Assembly: GCA_029945375.1 (NCBI GenBank) | Contig: CM057058.1 | Span: forward strand, 992,001-1,056,000 | From: Agaricus subrufescens | Taxonomy: Eukaryota > Basidiomycota > Agaricomycetes > Agaricales > Agaricaceae | Reading direction: 5' to 3' | DNA length: 64,000 nucleotides | Shown here: one piece after another, positions 56,553-64,000 of the stretch | How positions within the stretch are numbered: the stretch's first letter is position 1 | Layout: each line of letters starts with the position of its first letter | Made by a program: the position numbers and the translations under genes | The notes under the pieces: generated by a model | Told to the model about the DNA's origin: nothing | Seen by the model: only the letters and a program-made list of their open reading frames with translations | Databases searched by the model: none

Positions 56553-57368
56553 ATGAGCACAGACGACACAGAACTATTCGGAATCGATTTTGAAACAGTT
56601 TTCTTCGAAGGACACCGAAACGGAAACAGATTTGAAGCCCTCAGACACGAGGAAGACCAAGAAACAGAACCCCCATCTGAAAACGACGAACAGGAACCAG
56701 AAGAACCAGACCCAGAACAAATACCGAAGAACACACCACTCGACGAAGACCTAAACCGACTAGCAAAAGAACTCGAAGAACTAGAACTGAGAGAAATGGC
56801 GACCAACAACACCGAGACCAAATCTACCAATGCAATCAACCACAAGGATGTCATGGAACCAGGATTTTTCCATGGAGATAGGAACAAGTTTAACGACTGG
56901 TGGAGAGGAATGGAAATTTTCCTCAAATTTAGCAAATACGAAGACGCAGATTCAAAGATACTCCTTGTCACCAACCGCCTGAGAGGAGAAATCCCAGGAT
57001 GGTTCACCAAACAATGGGAAGATAAGATCATCAAAGGAGATGATACCGCGGATTGGAAAGTTTTTGCCGAAGAAATCGTGGACGCCTTTTCCCCTGGAAA
57101 CGAACAGCAGATCGCTAAAGATAAGATCGAATCCTTCAAACAAGGAAACCTTCACACCAACGACTTCCTTGTCAAATTTACCGCCCTTGTCCATCAATCC
57201 AAATCTAGCGAAGACCACGCGCTCTACCTCCTGAAACAACACACCAGATCAGATGTAATCCACACCATTTTGGGTTACCCCCCGAACGCCATTCCCACCT
57301 CCCTCAAAGGATGGATCACTGCCATCGGATCTGTTGGGAAAGGATGGGAAGACACAGAAAGACGATGA
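56553..57368 (+). pseudogene. gag: gag of gypsy element 2, frameshifted near its 3' end
   Basis: ATG 56553. About 271 codons, continuous through the acidic N-terminus (EPEEPDPEQIPKNTPLDEDL), the Gag domain (FFHGDRNKFNDWWRGMEIFL, IPGWFTKQWEDKII) and HTILGY. One extra base in a C-run near 57283 relative to element 1 then shifts the frame, replacing the Pro/Ser/Thr-rich tail by GWITAIGSVGKGWEDTERR and a stop. Gag should form the particle shell and package RNA in the cytoplasm. The DNA is nearly identical to that of element 1 in this part. Confidence 0.88.
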
Positions 57369-57419
57369 AACGACCACCGCACCGCTACCGGAGTCACCTA
57401 CGGAGGAAACGGACAACCC

Positions 57420-60400
57420 ATGGAAATAGGAGCCAGGAAGTTGGAATGGGATGCCAACGGCAAACCCAAATGCCTCAAATGCGGCAAATTTGGCCACATA
57501 AAGAAGGAATGCCGAAGCCAAGGATTTAGATCCAACATCGAATGCTATAATTGTGGCAAACCGGGCCACATCGCCAAAGTCTGCCGAAGCCCCAAGAAAC
57601 AAACCAAGATTCGTGCCATCACCACCGGAGAAGAAGGAACTGCCGAAGAAACCCAACAGGATTTTCCCAAAGGTTCGGAGTAGGCACGAACTCGTGAACC
57701 AATGTATCTAGCCGTATGAGAAATCGATATGTTTGCCCTCAGAAACGACTAGGAGTGCAGGAGTTAATACTCAAACCCGAAATCACCAAACCTAACGGAG
57801 AAACGTTCCAAGCCAAAACCATGCTCGACTCTGGATGCACCCACACTTGCATCGACAAACGAACCGTCCATAAACAGAAAATTCCCACCACAAACTCGAC
57901 CACCCCATTCTGGCAACCAACGCCGACGGAACCCCAAGCGGAAAAGAACCCATCACCAAATTCGTCAACCTGGACCTAAACATAGAAGGACACCAAGAAA
58001 CCATCGACGCAGTAGTAGCCGAACTAGACTCAGCAGATATCTTTATCGGACACGACTGGTTAACCAAACACAACCCGGAAATCGACTGGAACCGAGGAAC
58101 TGTAACCTTCTCAAGATGCCCACCCGAATGCTCGATCAAACACACCAACTTCTCACTCCCGGAACACCTACGACGCCTCCAAACCAAATGGGAAGACTTC
58201 GAAGAAGAAAAAGAACCCGACCCGACTAATCCCCTCGACCTACCAGAATACATGAGACCGTACACCCACCTCTTCAACAAAAAGAACTTTGACAAATTAC
58301 CAAAACGAACCCAATGGGATCACGAGGTCAACCTACTACCAGACGCCCCTAACGAAATCGACGCAAAGGTTTACGAAATGACTCCAAAGGAAGAAATCGA
58401 ACTCAACAAATTCCTGGATGAAAACCTTGCCACCAAACGCATCCGACCATCCAAAAGCCCCTACGCGGCCCCATGCTTCTTTGTACCCAAAAAAGATGGC
58501 TCACTAAGGTTGTGCCAGGACTATCGCAAACTTAACACGGTTACCATAAAAGACAAAACCCCCTTACCACTAATCAGCGAAGTCATCGGGAAATTGAAAC
58601 ACGCCAAATATTTCAACAAACTCGACATCATCTGGGGTTACAACAACGTACGAATCAAAGAAGGAGACGAATGGAAAGGTGCCATCCTCACCAATCGAGG
58701 ACTCTTCGAACCAACGGTCATGTTCTTCGGAATGTGCAACTCGCCAGCCACCTTCTCTCGCTGGATGACCACCATCTTCAGAGAAATGATCCAAGACGGT
58801 TCACTAGTCAACTACATAGACGATTTCGCCATTCCTGCCGACTCCTTAACCGAACTGGAAGAACGAACATTACGATTCCTAAAAATAGCAGACGAGAACA
58901 ACCTATGCTTCAAACGAACCAAATGCGAGTTCAATGCAACTAAAATCTCGATGCTCGGAACGGTCATAGGCGACGGTCAAGCAAGCATGGAAACCGAAAA
59001 GGTCGAATCAGTTCGAAACTGGAAAACGCCGACCTGCGTAAAGGACATCGAACGGTTTATCGGTTTCGCGAACTTCTACCGACGATTTATTCAGGACTTT
59101 AGCACTCTCGCTGCACCGCTCAATGCCTTGAAGGGAGGTACCAAAACCCTGGAAATGGACCACCGTGGAACAAAATGCCTTCGAAGCCATCAAAACCGCC
59201 ATCACCAATGAACCCGTCCTAGCCCTACCAGACAATGAAGGAAAATTCAGACTCGAAACCGACGCATCCAACGTAGGAATCGGAGCAGTCTTATCCCAAG
59301 AACAAGAAGGAAAATGGCACCCAGTTGCCTTCATGTCCAAGGCCCTCACCGACGCAGAAAAGAACTACGAAATCTACGACAAAGAACTTCTCGCCATAGT
59401 CAAAGCAATCAAGAACTGGAGACACTACCTGCTAGACGCCAAACATCAATTCGAAATCTGGACCGACCACGAAAATCTCAAATACTTCCGCGAACCACAA
59501 AAACTAAATGCCCGCCAAGCCCGATGGTATCTCATGCTCCAAGAATACGACTACTTACTCCGACACATTCCCGGCAAAACTAACGTCAAAGCCGACATCC
59601 TATCCAGACTCTTCCGACACGAAAACCCCGAAGAAGAAACCCAAATCGAGATGTTCAAAGACCGCATTATCCTACGAACCTTATCCGAAATTCCCCACCT
59701 CACTAGAAACCACCATGCTCCTAAATCGAAATTTCTCGATCTCCGCGGACCCCGACATCCTGAAACAAATTAGTAACTCCAAACATCAAGAAAACCGTGT
59801 TACACAGGAAAAGAACAAGAGACCTGACCAATTCTGGGAAGAAAACGGCATAATCTACCGAAATGGAAAAATCTATGTACCAGACGAACCCAAACTTCGA
59901 GAATCCATACTTTCGGACCACCACGACCCACCCGATATCGGACACCCCGGGTCCTACCGCATGCTCGAACTTGTGAAACGAACCTTCTGGTGGCCCACGA
60001 TCAAAACGGACGTCAAAAGATTCGTAAAAGGATGTACCGAATGCCAGAAAAACAAGATCAACCGACAACCCGGTCACACACCCCTCAAACCCCTACCCAT
60101 CCCCAAAACACCATGGCAAGAAATATCCATAGACATGATCGGCCCCTACCCAATCCGAGGACCACGACCATACTCGTAATTTGACCGCTTCTCCAAAATG
60201 ATCCACCTCATCCCCACCGAAACTTCTCTCACGTCAAGACAACTAGCCAAAATCTACAAGAAAGACATCTGGCGCATACATGGAATACCCAAGCGCATCA
60301 TTAGTGACAGAGGCCCCCAGTTCGCCTCCAAATTCATGAAAGAATTATGCTCCGCCCTAGGAATCGAAAGAAACCTGTCCACCGCCTACCACCCTCAAAC

Positions 60401-61160
60401 CGATGGCCAAACGGAAAGGATTAATCAAGAAGTCAAATCCTACCTGCGAAACTTTGTTAACTACAAACAAAACAACTGGGCAAAATGGCTCCCCACTGCG
60501 GAATTCCAATATAACGACAAAACCCACGCCGCAACCAAGCAAACCCCATTCTTCCTCACTTACGGTATCCACCCATGGAAAGGGAACCTAACCGTTAACT
60601 CGGACAACCCCCTGGCCAGCAACTTCACCGCGGAATTAGAGAAAACCCGAAACGAAGCACGAGCAGCTCTAGAAGAATACAATTCCACCATGTCCGAACG
60701 CGGAAACCTGAAATGACAGAAAAATCCCTTATCAAAAGGAGATCTAGTTTTCCTGGAAGCAACTAACATACGATCAAACCGCCCCTCCGGGAAATTCGAC
60801 AACAAACGATACAGACCCTTCGAAATTCTGGAACCCGTTGGAGAAACATCCTTCCGTCTAAAATTACCTGAAACTTGGGCTATACATGACGTTTTCCACT
60901 CCTCTCTTCTCACCAAATTCAACGAACCCGAATTCAACTGTCAAAAGACTCCACCTCCACCCCCCCCGGATATTATTAACAACGAAGAAGAATATGAAGT
61001 AGAGGAAATCCATGGACATAGGAAGAAAGGCCGAGGAATTCAATACCTGGTACACTGGAAAGGATACGACAACTCCGAGGATACGTGGCAATCCGCAGCC
61101 GACCTTGAGAATGCACAAGAACTCTTATCCGAATATAGAAAACTCAATAACCTCCTATAA
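57420..61160 (+). pseudogene. pol: pol of gypsy element 2, multiple frameshifts and stops
   Basis: 57420-57683 carries the two CCHC knuckles. From 57716 the protease (MLDSGCTHTCID) follows with a shift near 57890. 58252-59145 holds the reverse transcriptase, NYIDDFAIPAD at the active site. A shift near 59140 leads to RNase H (59165-59720; IWTDHENLKYF). A shift near 59700 leads to the integrase zinc finger (CTECQKNK) and IDMIGPYPIRG, then a stop at 60177. 60198-60716 covers the rest of the catalytic core (IISDRGPQFASKFMKE, HPQTDGQTERINQEVKSYLR), then a TGA at 60714 where element 1 has an Arg codon. 60717-61160 encodes the C-terminal part with a chromodomain (VHWKGYDNSEDTWQ). Compared with element 1 the protein is almost the same, but many synonymous changes are present in the RT region. 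Confidence 0.9.
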
Positions 61161-61225
61161 GCATAAAAGGAAACCAACCACACTACCACCGGTATAGCAC
61201 TGTCTATTGGTTCGAAGAAGACATC

Positions 61226-61630
61226 ATGAGCACCCAGAACACCGCCGAAACCCTCGCCACCACCGAACAAGAGGCCTACCACAACCTCATCATCGATTCC
61301 TTCCGGAGCTCCGCCAAGCGAGAGCTCATCGAAATCTACAGCGCAGTAACGGACATGGACAACCGTTACGCTCACACCTACGTCCCACTCATCTACAATC
61401 GCCCAAAAGGAGTAAACCCGGCGAGCGAAGAAGAAAAGAACCACATGGTGAAGGTCATGAGGAAGGAGAGGCAGTTGATCAAGAAGATCATCAGGAAGCT
61501 GCAGATGATGGAGGATGAGCTGAAAGATCTCACCAAGGAGATAAACCCGAACGCCCACGGATGGGCCGCAAATGGAACATGGGGAGATGGTTGGGAAGCA
61601 CAGGCAGAAGAAAACAACCAGCAACAGTAG
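61226..61630 (+). CDS. X1 accessory protein of gypsy element 2, unknown function
   Basis: 134 codons from ATG 61226 (MSTQNTAETLATTEQEAY), 65 bases after pol. Conserved with element 1: LIIDSFRSSAKREL, DNRYAHTY, a Lys/Arg-rich helical stretch (RQLIKKIIRKLQMMEDEL) and DLTKEINPNAHGWAANG. The frame is intact although pol in the same copy carries several breaks. No known domain was recognised. Confidence 0.8.
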   Translation: MSTQNTAETLATTEQEAYHNLIIDSFRSSAKRELIEIYSAVTDMDNRYAHTYVPLIYNRPKGVNPASEEEKNHMVKVMRKERQLIKKIIRKLQMMEDELKDLTKEINPNAHGWAANGTWGDGWEAQAEENNQQQ

Positions 61631-61756
61631 AAGTTGCCTAATAGGGAGGAAGGAATAATATAAAACCAGACCGTTTCTATCTTCTTTTTCATCCCCAATC
61701 TGCCCAACATTGCGCTCACTGCTAAATACGCCCCTCTGCTTGAACTCCTAGCCAGC

Positions 61757-62680
61757 ATGAATCCCAGCACCAACCCAACCCTACGCACCATCGCCATCCC
61801 CGTCGATCAGACCTTGCACGCTGAATACATCCAACGCAGACACTCCGTCCTCTCCCGACGTCGCTACCTCCTTAGGATTTTGCACGCTATGGCGCAACTC
61901 CGAGAAATTGGAGCTTCCATCATCCAACTAAACAACAATGCTCAGAACATCGCAGGAACTGTTATCTCCCCTATCAGGTTGTGTGGAGGAGACGAAGGAA
62001 TCGTAGCCGAACACTTCAACAGGATCCTCTCAGAATTGAACAAAATAACCAGCACCCACATTGAATTCAACGCCCACTCTATCGCCTGTCACTCAGCCAG
62101 AATGCTCGACGTCTTAGATCGAGTCGGATCTGCCGAAGAACTAGCCGCCGCTGATGCTATCTGTAAACTCTACCGACTGGAACCCGAAACCAGACCCAAC
62201 ACTCCGCCAGCCGAGGCCATACCCGTTCCCGACCCCACCCCTCTATTCATCCCAAAGCGGGAAGATAACCCTATGGATGAGGACTCTGACAAAGAAAATA
62301 AACCCCCGGGATTGGAACGTGTTTCCAATATCCACTCCCCCGAATTAGCCGAAGAAGCCGACTGCCTTCACCGCTATCTGAATTTCATGCCAACCGCCAC
62401 CGTACCAGCCGAAATCAAACCACCCACCACCTACGCTTTCGCCCACAACAATAACCGATATAAATCCCCCGGAGAAAGAGCTGCATACTGGAACGTCATC
62501 CTTACCGTCTTGCTGATGAAAAAAGGAAAGGACGAAACCTTCAAGGGATTGCCTGCACGCATCATTGTAGGAGGACGAGACAACGCCCCTCACTTCATTG
62601 GGTTCAACGAGAAAACCGACCAATGGATTATGGCTGACACCAAGAGGAAACTCCTGAACAATCTCTTTGCGCACGTCTAA
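61757..62680 (+). CDS. X2 accessory protein of gypsy element 2, unknown function
   Basis: 307 codons from ATG 61757 (MNPSTNPTLRTIAIPVD), ending 40 bases before the 3' LTR. An N-terminal helical half (SRRRYLLRILHAMAQLREIG) precedes a Pro/Asp/Glu linker with MDEDSDKENKPPG and a C-terminal block with AAYWNVILTVLLMKKG and GRDNAPHFIGFNEKTDQWIM. The matching frame in element 1 keeps the KEN motif and the C-terminal block but little else. It could be a rapidly evolving partner of a host factor, or the two elements could carry different alleles acquired by recombination. Confidence 0.8.
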   Translation: MNPSTNPTLRTIAIPVDQTLHAEYIQRRHSVLSRRRYLLRILHAMAQLREIGASIIQLNNNAQNIAGTVISPIRLCGGDEGIVAEHFNRILSELNKITSTHIEFNAHSIACHSARMLDVLDRVGSAEELAAADAICKLYRLEPETRPNTPPAEAIPVPDPTPLFIPKREDNPMDEDSDKENKPPGLERVSNIHSPELAEEADCLHRYLNFMPTATVPAEIKPPTTYAFAHNNNRYKSPGERAAYWNVILTVLLMKKGKDETFKGLPARIIVGGRDNAPHFIGFNEKTDQWIMADTKRKLLNNLFAHV

Positions 62681-62709
62681 CGTCGCTTCGATCGGAATAC
62701 GAAGCCTGA

Positions 62710-62720
62710 ACGGAGGGTGA
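62710..62720 (+). promoter_or_regulatory. Polypurine tract of element 2
   Basis: ACGGAGGGTGA abutting the 3' LTR, identical to the tract in element 1. Confidence 0.8.
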
Positions 62721-63011
62721 TGTTACGATCTATTTCTGTTACCGTCCCCTGACCCAGGTCCACATGCTCTCACTCCCCACCCATATGCTCCCCCTGCCTA
62801 TCTTGTATACTTGTTCTCACCGTTAGTCAGACACCTCGGGCATACTTACTCAGCCTGCTTTCTACTTCTATTATTAGGTAGTCAACTCTATTATAAGTAG
62901 CGTAGTAATACCCTGTATTCCTTACGCTTTACCAACTCGCTATATTCCCTTATCGCTCTCAAGTCTTTGCCTTAAGTTGCAACCTGAGCTAATCGCTATA
63001 AGGTCGTAACA
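62721..63011 (+). repeat. 3' LTR of gypsy element 2
   Basis: 291 bp. Identical to the 5' LTR from ACGCTTTACCAA to the end, but differing at about 20 positions upstream of it. Confidence 0.95.
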
Positions 63012-64000
63012 ATATAGTTTGTGCTCACCAAAAGGGAAAGATGATGGTAGCAACAGGTTTGTGGTATGATGTGATTTGTCACTAACATATGGATGATGCT
63101 TGAGGAAGGGGAAAAGCCTGCTGTGCTCAGCTCTCCATAATTTGAGGATATCTGTGAGGTGATTGTAATCGACATCATTACTCAACTCTGCTGCTTGATG
63201 ATGAGTTAATCTGTAGTAATTAATTAAGACGGACTGTATCTGAAAATAGGAAGACCTACTGCAAATCTTCTATTTCTAGACCTCACCAAATGAGCTCTAT
63301 CAACCTGGTGGGTATAGTACTAGTCTCTTGGGATGCTGGTACTGTTTGTTGCTGTTTTGGCTCTGTAATATATAATGTGAGGAAGATTGAAGAATAGCAA
63401 ATGGGTCGCATACTTTTGCCTTGTGCCAGGTATGAATAGACTTTGACGATCGAGTTTCGTTCATTTGCCATATTGAAATCAGTTCATCAGAGATTGCGGA
63501 TGTCTGTGCATCAAAGGCGCTTTGCTTTGCTACATACAACTTTTTAGTCTGAAGACAGCGCCATGACAGCTCGGAGGCTGGAAGTGATCTTATCAGTATG
63601 ATAACAAGTGATGACGTGGCACCTCACATAGTTGGCAAAGCTTGCAAAAATTGTGGTAGCCATTGAAGTAGTCCAGTGTTTCTTGTCTATGGCCTGGATT
63701 TTGCTCCTTAGTGAAGGAGGCAGCATGATTCTGTTCAGACCATGTGCTCTCTATTGCCTCACCATGAGTCATGCCAGAGTGAGGTTCATAGACAAAAGAG
63801 TGATTGATCTGGCAGTCAACATTGTGGCTGTTGATATGCATCTTGGGTACGGATCCACGGATATGTTTGAGTAGGGGTACAAAATTGGGGAGGTTAGCCA
63901 TAACACGCCTGGAGAGATTTATATGATACTGGCACCATATGTCATAGCTGAGAGATATCCATTGTTGCTTGAACCCCTCCTGTCCAAGAGTGTGCATTAA

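Larger units (their letters stand above)
56184..63011 (+). mobile_element. Ty3/gypsy chromovirus, element 2
   Basis: 6,828 bp with 291-bp LTRs (56184-56474 and 62721-63011) and the duplication ATATA (56179-56183 and 63012-63016). Same family and gene order as element 1, inserted in the opposite orientation within a KDZ transposase gene. Gag-pol has several frameshifts and stops, while X1 and X2 are open. The LTRs differ at about 20 sites, all upstream of the predicted RNA start. Confidence 0.95.
55903..64000 (-). pseudogene. KDZ transposase, split by gypsy element 2 and cut by the window edge
   Basis: The coding pieces on the minus strand are: 64000-63593 with LSYDIWCQYHINLSRRVMAN, VPKMHINSHNVDCQINHSFV and GMTHGEAIESTWSEQN; about 63540-63300 with QTSAISDELISIWQMNETRS; about 63215-63012 with SNDVDYNHLTDILKLWRAEH and FPFGEHKLY; and 56183-55903 with DLGKAIKIEATLWRDHAFDI to KATEGFQLLV. 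The motifs YDIWCQY and the HGE...E/N block are characteristic of the KDZ (Kyakuja-Dileera-Zisupton) transposase core with its catalytic acidic residues. Element 2 sits between LY and DL; removing it and one ATATA restores the frame. The gene was probably intact when hit. The N-terminal zinc clusters usual in this family lie beyond the window. Confidence 0.85.

Overview
The window looks like nuclear DNA of a mushroom-forming basidiomycete (Agaricomycetes). The grounds are: many short introns (about 50-65 nt, GTRNGY...YAG, often with CTRAY branch sites), multi-exon hypothetical genes of types I associate with agaricomycete genomes, and a mixture of Tnp2/CACTA-like, Plavaka and KDZ transposases with Ty3/gypsy chromoviruses. 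No rRNA, tRNA, CRISPR or bacterial signal was seen. Species cannot be named from sequence alone.

Region 1 (0.7-23.5 kb): a gene-rich block flanked by two diverged inverted copies of a 1.4-1.8 kb non-coding repeat (743-2580 and 22140-23508). Between the arms, from left to right, lie a multi-exon hypothetical gene (2.9-5.9 kb, minus), a coiled-coil gene (6.4-7.8 kb, minus), a small hypothetical gene (7.9-8.7 kb, minus), a SUN-domain membrane protein (10.2-11.2 kb, minus), a tail-anchored WD40-like protein (11.9-13.5 kb, plus), a 702-residue hypothetical protein (13.8-16.0 kb, plus), a small acidic multi-exon gene (16.1-16.9 kb, plus), and a five-exon Tnp2-type transposase that appears intact (17.7-22.0 kb, plus).

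Region 2 (23.5-30.4 kb): a Ty3/gypsy chromovirus (element 1, minus strand, 6.9 kb, TSD TCTAT) inserted inside the right arm of the inverted repeat. It has LTRs, a predicted self-priming PBS, broken gag-pol, a chromodomain, and two extra open frames (here X1 and X2) between pol and the 3' LTR.

Region 3 (30.4-36.1 kb): poorly resolved minus-strand exons, then a two-exon gene with a cysteine cluster of the type found with KDZ transposases but no catalytic domain.

Region 4 (36.4-48.8 kb): a host-type gene split by an 11.4 kb Plavaka transposon (37076-48455; 14-bp perfect TIRs, AT duplication). The transposon holds a Plavaka transposase (minus) and a divergent companion gene (plus). Both carry an in-frame TGA, and the transposase is also split by a 1.58 kb non-coding Tc1/mariner-type element with ~357-bp TIRs.

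Region 5 (48.8-55.8 kb): tandem repeats, a perfect hairpin, a coiled-coil hypothetical gene, and a ~1.2 kb array of ~34-bp palindromic units.

Region 6 (55.9-64.0 kb): a KDZ transposase gene (minus, running off the right edge) split by a second copy of the same chromovirus family (element 2, plus strand, 6.8 kb, TSD ATATA).

The nesting gives an order of events: Plavaka into a host-type gene, then the Tc1-type element into Plavaka; KDZ, then gypsy 2; inverted repeat, then gypsy 1. The most interesting signals are the fast-diverging but intact X1/X2 frames, the self-priming design of the gypsy family, and the palindromic array beside the KDZ gene.
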